NCBI GenBank assembly: GCA_026545765.1
Contig: CM048839.1
Location: 87,682,414-87,746,413, forward strand
Source: Plantago major
Lineage: Eukaryota > Streptophyta > Magnoliopsida > Lamiales > Plantaginaceae
Reading direction: 5' to 3'
DNA length: 64,000 nucleotides
In this document: positions 22,103 through 35,187 of the stretch, piece after piece
How positions within the stretch are numbered: the first letter of the stretch is position 1
Layout of the letters: the number at the start of each line of letters is the position of its first letter
Notes under the pieces: generated by a model
Seen by the model: the letters and a program-made list of their open reading frames with translations, nothing else
What the model was told of the DNA's origin: nothing
The model's database searches: none
Program-made: the position numbers and the translations under genes

Positions 22103-23034
22103 CTCTTATATAGAGTCTTTGAGTGAGTGTTTATAGATGGGTTTCGCAAGAATAATCGAGATTAGTCTATCTTTTCAGAAGATTAAGCACAAGAAGTTGA
22201 GTTGCAGAAGAAGTTTTGCAGAAAATCTTGAGAGGTTTTGCTATTTTGATGCAAGTATGAAATTTCGGATTTGGTAAAAGTGTTTGTCTTTTGCCCAATT
22301 CCTATATATATAGCAGACAAAACGTACATAGATACAACATACATATAACTGAGTATGAATGTGTGTCTTTGTATCTGCATAGGCGTGGTATCACACACGT
22401 TTCTCATTAAATGCTTAGTGGGCCATGTCTGCATTTCTCAACAGACATTACTTGCTTTGTTTTAATCTCAACCGTTGAGATCAAACCTTTATTCATCAAG
22501 GGCTTATATTGAATATCCTATAATGATATCAATCAACAAATGGTAAAGTACCGACTTGATGGATTTTTAATATGCTACATTCATTGTGTCACTTAGTAAA
22601 GAGTAGGAACACTTAATCGTTTGAGCTTATCATTCTGAGTGTCAAGTCCTTATCTATATATTGTTTATCATGAAAATGGTAAAAATACAAGACATTGGAC
22701 ATGTTTGACTCCCAGAATTTATGTTTTTCGGGCTTTATGTGTCTTTTCTCTTTATGACTAAATAGTTTCCTGAATTCAAGAATCAGAAACTTCAGTTGCT
22801 TGAATGTATTTGACCCACTCTTAGTAAGTAAGTTCTAGTCTTATTTACTGATTGAGTGTGTACCAACCTTTGCCTTTCTGGATACCCGTTCCAGAAATGT
22901 TTTGCCTTTCTGAGTGTTGCTACTCAGAAACCTTTGCATCACTTCTTAACAACTTGGCTTTCTGAGAGCATGTTCTAAGAGGCCTACTTCTTTTCTACCT
23001 TGCTTACTCAGACTTCAGAGATTCAGGACATTTT
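22103..23034 (-). other. SV1 spacer between pol and ORF3
   Basis: About 0.93 kb with no gene. Holds the TATA box and an imperfect palindrome TCTGGATACCCGTTCCAGA (about 22878-22896) that is also present in SV2 and SV3. Confidence 0.6.
22303..22312 (-). promoter_or_regulatory. SV1 internal TATA box before ORF3
   Basis: TATATATATA flanked by CC and GC, about 200 bp before the ORF3 ATG. Same position and flank (CCAAATCC or CCAATTCC beside it) in SV2 (37268-37277) and SV3 (58452-58461). It is a candidate internal promoter. Confidence 0.5.
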
Positions 23035-26000
23035 TCAGTCCTTAGGCAACTCCATCAACCCAAGATTATGTCTTAAGGTCAAGAACCGGCTTTCTTGTAG
23101 GGGCTTGGTGAAGATATCTGCAAGTTGGTCTTCTGTGCCAATCTTGAGTATCTCTATATTGCCTTTTTCAACATGGTCTCTGATGAAGTGGTGTCTAACA
23201 TCAATGTGCTTTGTTCTGGCATGGAACCTGGGATTCTGTGTGATTGCAATATCACTTGTGTTGTCACAGAAAATAGGAGTTTTCTCTTCATTGAGTTTAT
23301 AGTCTCTGAGTTGTTGTTGAATCCACAGAATTTGTGTTGCACAACAACCAGCAGCAATATATTCAGCCTTTGTGGTAGAAGTTGCAATTGAGTTTTGTTT
23401 CTTGCTAAACCATGAGATAAGTCTAGTTCTCAGAAACTGACAAGTTCCTGAGGTACTTTTCCTATCAAGCATTGATCCAGCATAATCAGCATCTGAGTAA
23501 CCAGCCAAACTCAATCCACCTTCTTTAGGATACCACAAACCTACATCTACTGTACCTTTCACATACCTTAATATTTTCATAGCAATGTTGTAGTGTGATT
23601 GCATTGGATTTGTTTGAAATCTAGCACACACTCCTACTGCATATTGAATATCAGGTCTGCTTGCAGTAAGGTAGAGTAGTGAACCTATCAATTTCCTATA
23701 CTTGTGTTCATCAACACTCTTATCCGATTCAGTATAGGTCATCTTGGTTCCTATGCTCATAGGTATCTTAGCATTCTTTTCAGAAGGCTTAAGATTGAAC
23801 TTTGTGAGCATGTCTTTTGCATACTTTGTCGGACTGATGAATATTCCATCATTGAGTTGCTTGACTTGCAATCCTAGGAAATAGTTCAATTCTCCCATCA
23901 TGCTCATCTCAAACTTATTTTTCATGAGATTTGCAAAGTCATCACAAAGTTGCTTGTCCTTAGATCCAAATATAATGTCATCAACATATAGAACTAAGAG
24001 CAGTTTCCCATCATGATTTAAGGTAAATAAAGTTTTATCAACTTCACCTTTCTTAAATCCACTTTCCAGAAGGTATTTGACCAAAGTGTCATACCATGCT
24101 CTTGGAGCCTGTTTCAGTCCATATAGAGCTTTCTGTAGTTTATAGACCATTCTTCTTTCTGAGAAAACTTCAAAACCAGGTGGTTGTTCAACATAGACTT
24201 CCTCAGCAAGTTCACCATTCAAGAATGCACTTTTGACATCCATCTGATAAACTTTAAAGTCTTTATGAGCTGCAAAGGCCAGAAAGAGTCTTATCGCATC
24301 CAATCTGGCAACTGGTGCATATGACTCATCAAAATCTAAACCTTCAGTCTGGGTGAATGCCTTGGCAACCAACCTTGCTTTGTTTCTGGTTATTTCACCA
24401 GATTCATTCATCTTGTTTCTGAAAACCCACTTGGTTCCAATCACAGATATTCCTTCTACAAATGGAACTAGTTTCCAGACTTTGTTTCTTTCAAACTGAT
24501 CCTACTATTCTTGCATTGCAGAGATCCAGTCTTGGTCTCTTAATGCTTCTTCAATAGTTTTAGGTTCAATGTTTGAGATGAAACATCCAAAGAGAGAATT
24601 AGCATTTTCGGCTATTGCTCTCCTAGTCCTAACACCTTGATTGATTGGTCCAATCACATCCTTTGCAGGATGATCCTTGATCCATCTCATCATGGGTTTG
24701 GGGCTAGTAGGGTCAACATCTATGTGATCTGAGTGTGAATCACTATGATTATGACTTGATACTTCTTCAGTATCTATGACATTTTGTACCACAGAAGGGC
24801 GTTGAATGTCTGGCACTTGCTCAGTGTGAGGGCTTTCTGGGACATGCCTGTCACAGAGGTCATTTCCAGAATTAGCTCTCTGATGAACATCTTCAGTTTC
24901 CATTTCTGGAATTCTTATAGGAAATTCTTCATCATGTCTGAGAATCATCTGGTTGTTACTAGGCATTTCATGCTTTTCTTCGTCAGAGTCATCCTCTCTT
25001 TCCATAATGATGTTTTTCCTTTCTGAGGTTTCTTTTTCAGATTCCTTTAACATTAGTTCCTTGAACCTTTCTGAGAGTTCATCATCAAGGGGTGATTTCT
25101 TGCTTTCTTCATAGAATAACTAAGAAACACTCCTTCATCTGCGTTTGGTTGAAATGTTCTTAGATACTTTTTTCCATTGTTAAGAACAAAACATCTACAA
25201 CCAAACACTTTAAGATGTTTAATATTAGGGGGTCTACCAACCAAGAGCTCATAAGGGGTCTTGTCATGGTGTTTGTTTATCAAACATCTGTTCTGAGTGT
25301 AGCATCTTTGGTTTACGACTTCAACCCAATAAACTTCACTTATTTCAAAGGTCACCAAAGATTGTCCTTGCTGCTTCTTTAAGGGTTCTATTTTTCCTTT
25401 CTGCAACACCATTTTGTTGTGGTGTTCTTACAGAGGAAAGTTGATGTTGTATACCTTTGCTGGTACAAAACTCCTTTATGTACTGGTTGACAAATTCAGT
25501 ACCATGGTCTGTTCTGATTGCAGATACCTTATCATTTTTCATGACTTCAAGCTTATTTAGCAAGTTTGGTATCTCCACCCTAGCATCAGATTTATGCTTC
25601 AGAAAGACAACCCAAGTGAATCTTGAGAAGTCATCTACAACAACCAGACCATACTTCTTTCCTGCATAACTAGTTACAGATGATTCAAAAAGATCCATGT
25701 GTAATAGTTGCAGTGGTCTAACACTAGAGTGTCTGGTTTTGGACTTGAAAGAGATTTCGGATTGTTTCCCCATCTGACAGGCAGAACAGATATCATCCTT
25801 TCTAAAAGATGTTTTGGGAAGGCCAACCACTAACTCTTTCTTGGCAAGTTTGTTCAGAGTTTTGAAATTCAAGTGACTCATTCTTTTGTGCCATAACCAG
25901 TGCTCTTCTGTGTGACCAGATTGACTCACCATGAGACATTCTTCAGTTGTGGCAGATACCAAATCGGCAACATAAAGACTGCCTTTCCGCCGAGCAACCA

Positions 26001-26316
26001 AGACTGTCTGCTTTGACTCATTGTCAATAAGTTTGCAATACTTTGCTTTGAATTTCACAGAAAATCCCTTGTCTGCAAACTGGCTCATGCTAAATAGATT
26101 ATATTTCAAACCCTTAACATGTAATACGTCAGTGATTGTTAAAGATCCCAATTTGACGTTGCCAAATCCCAGAGAGTGATTTAATTCTCCTCCAGCAAAT
26201 TTGATGCCTGGTCCAGTGTTGCAGGCTTTGTAGTTAACCAGATTTGCTTTGTCTCCTGTCATGTGCTTTCCGCATCCACTATCAAATAGCCATTGAGCCT
26301 TAGTCCAAGAGGCGTT
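23035..26316 (-). pseudogene. SV1 pol: protease, integrase, RT, RNase H
   Basis: Protease motif WLFDSGCGKHMTGD with catalytic Asp codon at 26281-26283. Integrase has WHKRMSHLNF and CSACQMGKQ (zinc finger), HMDLFES, RTDHGTEF and QNGVAERKN, so D, D and E are present. RT and RNase H form one open frame, 24444-23035, with [49 protein letters not shown], and the end [16 protein letters not shown]. The frame is broken in the linker between integrase and RT (about 24505-25350) by shifts and by stops in the EELDQ stretch. This supplies the enzymes for reverse transcription and integration. Confidence 0.85.
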
Positions 26317-26364
26317 ACGCAAAACAGAAATGGAGTTAGGTTCTTGCCTCAGAGATAGAACCAC

Positions 26365-28792
26365 TTAGACTAAACATTCTTCCAGTAGGAATCCACATTT
26401 TAGTGAATTTCTTGGGAGTTTGTTTTGTCTCACTTTATCTGAAGGAGAAGCAATAGAATCAGTAATTTTGATCTCAATGTTCCTTCTTGGGGTGTTTCTA
26501 GGTGTTCCCTTTTGTGCTTTCTGGACCCTGGGTTTCTGGGGTTGCTTTTCAGCAAACTTAGCCTTTCTGGCCAGGTTCCTTCTAGCTTTAGCATTCAGTT
26601 TTTCAGTGGTTTGAGATTTCTTCCACTTCTGTTTATTGCTACGTGCAATATCATTTATGCCATTGTTCTTTTCCTTCCTTATATTGTTGTAAAAGGACTT
26701 TTCCAATAGCACGATAGCCAATTCCATTTCGAACACCTTTGGCTTTCTGAATGCGGTCTTCAGAAGCCTTACTACTTTCTGCACCGTCTTTATTTTCATA
26801 AAATGGTACAGTAGAGAATTTGCCTATTCCAGCAATTCTTCCTTTCCTAGTAATATAGCAATGTGGATGTCTACATGTCTGAGGGTTGTATTTCTTTTCA
26901 GAAGCCTCATCCACAAGTTTCTTGTGAACTTGTTGTTCTTTCAAAGGTTGGGTTGCTACTCCTTTTCCTTTGTCAACTACCTTAGCTTTCTGACCAATGC
27001 TATAGGTGGTTGAAGAACCATTCGGTTGACTTTTTACAAAGGTCAACCTTTCATCACTCTTCTTCAGAGGAGATGAATTACTCGATTGTTCATCAAGTCC
27101 AAGTTCACCCTTCTCAGAGGGATCTCTCAGATATGATTGAACCTCAGTGAGAGTGTCACTAGCCTTTGCATAAGATTGGAAGGATAGCTCTTTCTTTCGG
27201 AGTTCCTCATTTTCAGAAAGCAGCTTCATCATTTTCTTATTAAGTTCATCCAAGGCTAGTTTGTGAAAATTTTCATTTTCAGATATCTAACTTTTCAGAA
27301 GGGCTATTTCAGCGCTCTTTTTCTCAGATACCCTGGTTAGCTCAAAAACCTGTTTTTCAAGAGTTTCTTTGCTTTCCTCTAGAATTCTGGTTTTGGATTG
27401 TGCTTCCAGAAATTCTTTCTCATAACGATCCAGTTCACTCCTGATTAACTCAAGATCCTCAATTCCATCATCACTCTCATAGTACAGAAATTGTGAAATG
27501 TTTGTTACCTCATCAGCCATAAGACACATTTCAATGTTGGAGATGTCTGGACCAGCAATCTCAGCAACTCCACACATTTCATTCTTCTTAAGGCCGAAGT
27601 CGATTACGTCGTGGGTGATTCCACACAATTCTGGTGATGGTAGGTTTGAGTTATCTGAATCTCCATCTTCAGAATCTGTCTCAATATCTAGAGCATCAAG
27701 TTGGATTTGAATCTTCTTCCTTTCTTCAGTCAGTAAGGCCCTTTAATTTCTTTTGTAATTTCTTCTGTCCTTCTTGTCACCTGTCTTGAGCTTGTTTAAA
27801 GCAGGGCAATCTCTCTTGAAGTGACTAGGCTTTTGACAATAGAAGCAGATATCATTTCCTATCTCTGCTGATTCAGTACTAACACCTTTCTGAATGGGGG
27901 TCTTCAGAGAGTTGTTTAGTTGAATGTTCTTGTACTGATGATAGTTTGGGCCAAGATGCTTTTTCAGCTTTTCTTTAGCTTTTCTTCTCTCAATCTCTTG
28001 ACTCACAAATTTATTCATGTGTCTTACTGCAAGAGCATTTTCTTCAAATGCGTCTTTGGTATCTTTCTTTTCAGAAGTGCCTTGAGAGACTAGAGCAACA
28101 CTTTGCAACTTCTCAGCTGTTTGTTCTCTCTGAGTTGTCTCATAATCTACAGTAGCAAGATGAGAGAAGATCTCTACTGGAGTAATATTTGGCATTCCTT
28201 GGTTGAAATAAAAGAATTCAGTGTGCTCCCAGTTGTGATTGAGACTTCTGACAATAGTCTTAATCTTTTCTGGCTGGGAGTATTTGTTGCATTCACCAAG
28301 TGCAGCCATATCACTCATAAGAGTAGTAAACCTGAAATCAAGTTCTTCCAGAGTTTCAGTGGGACCTTGCTTGAAGTTTTGGAACTTCAATTTAAAACTT
28401 CGAACTTGTTTTCTTTGGTTTTCTCAGTTCCGGCACAGATTTCAGTGCCTAGGTGTCGATCTGATGATTATATTACGAGCTTGACCATCCAATCTATGTC
28501 TCTTGGCATCTTCAGATGTCCAGAGCTCTCTTGGCTTGTCTTCATACAAAATGCTTCCACGAGCAACACGACCACTATCACTAGCAGTCGCATCCTCGCT
28601 TTCATCTTCCTTGTCTGAGGCTTTTCTTCCATCAGACACCTCAGTAACTTGTTTGAGTTGTCTGATTTTGATAGGCCCTTCATTGATGACATAGATCATC
28701 TCATCACTAATGGCCTCCAGATGGAGCATCATGTTGTTCTTCCATTTCTCGTAGTTTTCTGGCTTCAGAACGGGTGCATCACTCAGAGACAT
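26365..28792 (-). pseudogene. SV1 gag with long coiled-coil extension
   Basis: Start chosen at MSLSDAPVLKPENYEKWK (28792), the start conserved in SV4, not the upstream ATG at 28813. Core: FKQGPTETLEELDFRFTTLM and NWEHTEFFYFNQGMP. Zinc knuckle CFYCQKPSHFKRDC fits CX2CX4HX4C. Then an acidic region, a coiled coil (SELDRYEKEFLEAQSKTRIL), QSYAKASDTLTEVQSYLRDP, and a second Cys/His patch around CRHPHCYI, ending in a basic tail. A deletion after ARNIIIRST removes a segment present in SV4, and later shifts and stops break the frame. Sireviruses are known for such extended Gag proteins. Confidence 0.8.
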
Positions 28793-28895
28793 ACCTGCAC
28801 ACTTAACACACAAATTATATAGTCCTCAGAAAGGGACAAAGTTTCTTCACCTATCTGGGGATCTAGGTTCAGTGCAGAAGGCTTGGGAACCTCCT

Positions 28896-28907
28896 GCTCT
28901 GATACCA
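28896..28907 (-). other. SV1 primer-binding site, initiator tRNA-Met
   Basis: Minus strand TGGTATCAGAGC, two bases inside the 5' LTR; perfect match to the standard site. Confidence 0.9.
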
Positions 28908-28909
28908 CT

Positions 28910-30331
28910 TGTTGGTCCAGATAACGGCAAAGTAAAAGACTAGGGGGGGGGGGGTGAATAGTCTTTTAAAACTTTTGTCGATAAACACAGTTTCTCAGAA
29001 ACCTGGGGGGTTTCTAATACTTAGATTCAGAGCGCAGAAGACTTTAAGATAGGTAAGTGCAAAAACAAAAAGTATGTGTGTGTGCTATGCTGAAAGATAA
29101 ATACAGAAAGGTAAATAACACAGCAAGTATAGTGGTATCTGGAGGTGGCGTAATCCTCCAACTAATCCACTTCGTTCTTTCTGAGACCTAGAATTCACTA
29201 GAACAGATAATTGAGTTCACCTTACAAAAATCCTATTCTAAGATTCTTAAACAATTGGTTCCTAACCAAATGTTCCCCCTGAGTTATTCCCCAGCTCCTA
29301 GAGCTAAGTACTTCCTCTACTCAGATAACCTTGGAGTTATTCCCTGATTTCCCAAATTAAGTACTTCCTCTACTCCACGCCTTGATGGTGTTGGTTATAG
29401 GGTTTGTCAGAGAGGCTTCTTGTATAACTTTTCAGTTATGTTTCCAGAGAGCCTAATAGAACAAGACTACTTAATACACTTGTTCAGTGTATGGCAATCT
29501 CTTCTTGACCCAAGTAATTGATGTCCGCTCGGAGAATGAGCTTGAAGGTTATCTGATAGTTCAACTCTTTCACGAATAACAATCTCTTGTTAAGGTTCAG
29601 GACAACTTAGAACTACTAGTGATTCTTCAAGCAACAGAAAGCTTTCAGAAAGGGTAGTAGAGTGCTTGAGAGAATACTTTGCTAGATTGTAAGTTTGCAA
29701 GTTAGATCGTTCTTCGGTCGTATTTCTCATCATCTAAGTGTGTGATATTTATAGATGAATTAGAGAGTCGTTGGGATGTTATCCGTTAGACACAATTCAA
29801 ATTCAGTCTATACTTATCTTGAAATGCATACTCAGAAGTCCTTGTCTCATATCTCAGAGAGGACTGTGCTTTAGCGGCTTTTCTGCTGATGCAATTAATA
29901 CACATGTACTATTTCTTGTCCTGTAGTCTTCAACGGATACATTAGCCTTTCTGATGGCTTGCATGCTCCATACTCATGATGTCATATGTTCCAGAATCAT
30001 GTTTCAAAAGTAACTAAATGCACTTAAGAGAGGATTAAGGACATAGTCTTTCCGAGTGAGACTAAACCTTTGTGTCTTCATAAATCTTGTGCAATCTCCG
30101 GTCTTGTAATCTTCAGAAAATCTCCATTGCTAGGATTGATCTTCATGGTCTTCTTGGAAATAAAAATTACATTCAGAGACCTATAATCCTAATACAAGAT
30201 TTACTAGACTAATCATACTCAGTGATTTCCTCTTTTACAATGTTCAAGTGAACCAAGAGTACTTAATCACCTTTCTGGCAAAGATAAGAACATGTGATGA
30301 ATGATCAAAATACTAACAGATATTCCTAACA
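28910..30331 (-). repeat. SV1 5' LTR
   Basis: 1422 bp copy of 15082-16510, differing in scattered bases and a few short indels, with a 12-base G run (28943-28954) against 14 in its partner. The strong likeness implies a recent insertion. Confidence 0.95.
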
Positions 30332-30336
30332 AAGGC
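30332..30336. repeat. SV1 target-site duplication AAGGC (partner AAGTC 15077-15081)
   Basis: Removing SV1 and one copy restores a continuous SV2-type LTR, as judged against SV4. Confidence 0.85.
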
Positions 30337-31116
30337 AAGTAGTATGCTTGAGAGCGCTTGTGTGAGTATTCAGTATTCTTGGTGTAAGTTCTGTGTGTGT
30401 TCTCAAGCATTCTAGGTGTTGATATGTATAGATGAATTTGAGTGCCGTTTGAATAGTATCCGTTAGGCTTAAATCAAATTCAAACTTTTGATATCTGAGT
30501 ATAGTACTGTTGGACGTTTGTCTTCTTCTTCAGAGACTACCGTTTTTGTTCAGACATTTTTGTCCACGCATTTAATGCACTGTACTATACTTTGTCCTGC
30601 AGTGCCAACGGAACTATGCATGCTTTCTGAAGCTTAGCACGTCCTTTTCCAGAGACTATCACAACTCCAGATACCACTTGTTAAGAATATATTGTTTCCC
30701 GGAAACATAATCTTTATCCAAGGTATCCGAGTGTAGATATCTGTGGGCACTTTTCCTCGTTCAGATACCTTGTATTCTCAGATATCTTTTGCAACACTTA
30801 TTTATTGAAACACTTGTTTCTTCAAGATATCTGGACATAGGTATCTGATAACCTTTGTCTTCAGCAATCTTGTGCAGTCTTCAAAACTTCATTTTAAAGT
30901 TGAGCTTCTCCTACTGGATGCCTTCTTCTTGGTCTTCTTCAAGAAAATAAAAATTACATTTAGAGACCTAACATCCTATGCAAGATTTACTAGACTATCA
31001 TACTTAGTGATTTTCCTCTTTTACAGTGTTCAAGTGAACCAATAGTACTAACCACCTTTCTGAGCTAAGATAAGTCATTAGGTTGCTGGTCAAAATCTAA
31101 ACAAATATTCCTAACA
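30337..31116 (-). repeat. SV2 3' LTR, proximal part
   Basis: Continues the LTR cut at 15081: AAGTAGTATGCTTGAG follows directly on the sequence expected from the SV4 LTR. It ends TATTCCTAACA at 31116 beside the polypurine tract. Confidence 0.9.
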
Positions 31117-31132
31117 AATTTCCCCCATTTTG
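31117..31132 (-). other. SV2 polypurine tract
   Basis: Minus strand AAAATGGGGGAAATT beside the 3' LTR end at 31116. Confidence 0.85.
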
Positions 31133-31506
31133 ATCAGTCAACGATGACTATCTGACCTATTACAAATCTGGATGAGGAAACAATCCACCACTTAATCAAT
31201 TCATAAGATCTTTCAATTCTTTCAATTAAGTGCAGAAAGTAAACATCAACCAAATCACAAGGTGTGATCTTTGCTGACAAGTTATCTTTTTATAAATTGA
31301 TATCTGAGAGTAGGTTCATCAGATATGTTACAAAGAAAGTTCACAGATAACTTTAATACATAAAATACATTTTAGCTCAGTCAGCAAGATACAAAATACA
31401 TAGTTTAAATTAGGACAACAGGAGTAACCAAGCTCCAAGTAGACATCCTAATAAACTAGTCTTCAAGTCTTCAACACTTCAAGTCTTCAATCAGTAGATC
31501 TATGGA
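31133..31506 (-). other. SV2 noncoding stretch before the polypurine tract
   Basis: No gene; alignable with the matching part of SV1, with AGATATCTGA-type words in place of the SV1 words. Confidence 0.5.
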
Positions 31507-34305
31507 TCAATTTGCAAATTCCCTATCCCCAAACCTTTTGATATCATCTAAGTAGTCAAAGAGCAAAGTCCTGACTATCATCTCAGTGTTTCTGGCAAAT
31601 CCACAAACTTCCTTGTAGGTTTTGGTGGGATTTTTCTTGGCAAACTGTTTGACCCACAGATACTTTCTCCATTTCCAGGCATGCTCGATTCTGATATCTG
31701 ATAGCTTGAAGTATTCATATATGATCTTTAGATATCTGATGTCACCCTTGTATTGATCTTCAGTCAAGTAGAAGGACTCATAGGGTTCCACAACAAGTCT
31801 TGCTCTTGTGCCTGTTCCAGTGATGTTGGGAATTCTGTGCACATCATCTGGCTTTCCATAAGGACATTCATCAGAGAGGTCCTTCTCCATTGCTTCTATT
31901 CTCTTGATTACTTCAAAATCGAACCAGGCTTTGATGTGGTTGGTGTTAATCAAGATTGGCTTGTCTTTTCTCCATGCTATGAGCTGTTTATGGATTGGTT
32001 CTGGAAATCTTTCATTTACTAGTAAGTGCTTGAGTTCCAGAATCCAGTAGCCATTCTTTTGATTAATGCACCTGTAGACAGAGGAGTCATTGTTGGTCTT
32101 CACATACTCAATCTTGGCTTCTTCAGGCCTGAGTGGTAGTTGAAGTTTTCTTTGTTCAGCTCTCAGCCTGATCCTCCTTTGTCTTGAATTCTCCCTTGGG
32201 GAATTGCTTGAAGAACCACCCTGGATTGACTTGGTATTTCCAGAGGGTGTTTTAGCTGCCAAAGGCTTTGCAGCTATGGGCTCAGATAGGCTATCAACCA
32301 TTTTTCTTTTTCTGTGAAGAGGAGCTTCATCTTCATCAGTCTCTTCATCATCATTATCATCAAGATTAATTCTTGTGACATTTTTGCAGCCTTCTTCATT
32401 GCCCTGGGATTTGATTTGACCTTCTTTTTCTTCTTTAGAAGACTCTTCAATCCCTTTTACTTGTCTTTTCCTTAGAGCCTTGGTACTCCTTGGAGGTCTT
32501 TTTTCCATGGCCCTTGTTACCATTGTTATTTCTTCAGTTGGCTGCTGGGAAGTAGCTACTATTTGCAAAGCAGCTTGATTTGATGAGGGCTCATTTATTC
32601 TGAGTGGTGGATGGGAAGTTTTCTTGTTTCCTCTTCCTTACTGAGCAGCACCAAGTCTAGATTTCTTCTTTCCTTCCCCGTGACCTTGAGGTCCAAATCC
32701 TTCCCCCTTAGTCATTGTTGACTGACTAAGTACCACAAAGGATTCTGAGAGAGACTCAAAATTCCCTTGCAAGTAATTGTAGGCAGTAACCAACTTCTGA
32801 AGTTCAGCTTTGAGCTCTTAATTTTGTTTGATAAGTCCATTTTCCTTATCAGTGAGCTCTGCCAATGGGCCTAGTATGGCATCTGCTTTTCCAGCAGGGT
32901 AACTTGCCTCATGAAAAGTTTTTTCAGCTAATGACACATCATCGTCCCTTACCATTCCCAGATCCTTCTGAGCAAGGACCATACTGGTTGTTCTCTAAGT
33001 GATGAGCTCAGTGAATTTCTTCATGTCTGAGGGGACAGAGGCAATTACGGCTTTGTTCTGTGAAGACAACTCCTTTTTAAGATGTGCCAAAACTTGGTAT
33101 CTATTCATGTATTCTTGGGAGTGGACAATTGGCAGTTTGTTGAATACATCAGGAGCAATTAGCTTCCTTTTCAGATGAGAAACCGCTAAGTGTTCACTGC
33201 GGTGTTCTGCCAACATCTTGTCTTCTTCATCATCTGAGTCATCAGCCCAGTGAACTTCATCCTCTTGCACTTCTTCATCAAGGTTTCTGAAGGCGGCAAC
33301 CATCTCAGATATGGGTTTCTTGCCTTTGGAGGATGGTTTCTTTGGTGAAGATGCAGCCTTAGCATCATGCTTTTGTTCAAATACTTGTTTAGCATCTAGC
33401 TCCTTAGCAATATAATCAACAGCGTCCCGGAGCTCTTTAATCTCAGAGTAAGCTCGCATCTCTTTGCGTGTTTGTTCTTCAAGTTTATCTAGCTTGACTC
33501 TGGATTCAGCTATCTTTTCTTCCAGTTGAAGATTTAGCTGTTGTTCTTCTTCCAACAATTGTTTGAGTTGAGCAACTCTGGCTTGTGCATCCAATATTTT
33601 CTGAGTGTTTTCCTCAGAGTGCTCAACTACTTGTTCAGTAGTGTCCTTTTATTGGGAAGATGGATAGGTAGATTTCTGAGGAGATGGAGGAGGGGATTGT
33701 TGTGATGTCCTCTCAGTGTGCTTTTCAGCAACTGAGGCATTGTTTTCTTGTGCAATTCCTCCTGTCCCTGGTGCAAGGGCATCATCATCATCCTTTTTGT
33801 CATCCTCATCCTTGTGATGTTCAGAAGGAGGTTCTTCATAATCATTCTCATCAGTCTCCTTCTCTTCTTCATCTTCAGAGACCAGATTGATCACTTCTGG
33901 AATAGTGACCATTTGCCCATTTACTTCCTCTTGTTCAGAGGGTATGTATTGTAGAGTCTGGGGCAAAGTAGGCTTGAAGGCCATCTGCATTCTGGTCTGA
34001 CCATCTTCTTGGTTGAAAGGTTGGATCAACTTTCTGGCCACTTCCTTGACAAAATCCTTATCCATCAATGTTCCGAAAGAATATTGTTCAGTGGGGAACA
34101 TTGCATGGACATAGTTTTACAAGTCAAGGGCTCGTGCTCTCCTTGTGTGGTGATCAGTCACCTTTAAGATCTCAGATAGATCGTAGCATCGGAGCTTTTG
34201 CCATTTCTTGAAGCATTTCAGATGCTTTGGCAAAGTGTGTTCCTTGAATAAAGGACGCAGGTCCTTTTTCACATCAATATGGACCTTAGTGGCACTTGAT
34301 TGAGC

Positions 34306-35187
34306 CTGAAAGAAAGTGTTCTGAATTAATTTCAAAACTATAGTAGATATCTGGGCTTTAGAGTAGAAAGGTATCTGAGTTACCTGTGTGACAGGTTCAG
34401 ATGATTTGACTACTGAGGTTCCAGGTGCCTCAGATATCTGGATATAAGGAGGAGACTGGGAAGTCTGATCCTCAGTTATCTTTCTTTCTACTTGAACCTG
34501 AGATTAGAAACATAACACTTAGGAAATTTTATCAAGAAAAATTTTATTGACAAATCAGATATCTGAGATGTCAATTACCTCCACTGCTGGAGGCTCAGAT
34601 ACTTGTCTCTCAGAGACTTGTGCAGTCTCTGGAAGTTTTTCTTGTGATGAAGTCTTTGATGCCTCATCTATTTCCATTTGTTGTGGGGATTGAGCGGGCA
34701 ACTCCCCAGCAATTTCTACTTCTTTTTGAACCTGTTAAGTAGAACGTGTTAGTTTGAGAAAAATGATCAGAGATTTGCTCTTTGAAGAATATTAGTATCT
34801 GAATGAAATACCTTCTCTGCAGAAGGTTCAGATACTTGTTCCTCAAAGACCTTGGAAGTCTCTGGATTCTTCTCTGAAGAGATAGACTTTCAGTCTCTTC
34901 ATTTTTCTTCTTAGTTGGAGCCTATTAGAAACAAACACTTTATAGTATTAGTAAAGCACATATATGAGATGTTATATCTTAAGGAACTATCTTCTACCTG
35001 TGAGACAGGCTCCTGTTCCTTAAGTGGTGAGGCTATGGAAGCCACCTTCTCAGATTCTGAGGTATGCTTTGCAGCTTCCTCTTGTTGTTGTGTTTCTAAT
35101 TCAGCCTGTGACAAAGAAATTTCATTAAATAACAAGATTTAACAAACACAAAAATATCACAAGTAGAGAGTTAAACCATTCAGCTAC
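34306..35187 (-). other. SV2 ORF3 intron cluster (five introns)
   Basis: In reading order: A 35187-35106, B 34997-34922, C 34811-34732, D 34578-34498, E 34383-34306, each 76-82 bp, minus strand. All have GT at the start and AG at the end (B ends TAG, the others CAG). Positions match the SV1 introns one for one although the intron sequences have largely diverged. Confidence 0.8.

Larger units (their letters stand above)
15082..30331 (-). mobile_element. SV1: complete Sirevirus-like Ty1/copia element, about 15.2 kb
   Basis: LTRs 15082-16510 and 28910-30331 are close copies. Flanks AAGTC (15077-15081) and AAGGC (30332-30336) are a 5-bp target duplication with one mismatch. Order on the minus strand: LTR, tRNA-Met primer site, gag, pol, about 0.9 kb spacer with a TATA box, ORF3, polypurine tract, LTR. 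It is the only Sirevirus-like element whose two ends are both visible and uncut. Confidence 0.9.

Noticed and set aside
15000..31116. Two adjacent tandem LTRs in one element
   Set aside because: The two LTR stretches at each end belong to different elements: the SV2 LTR is split by SV1, as the target duplication and continuity with the SV4 LTR show.
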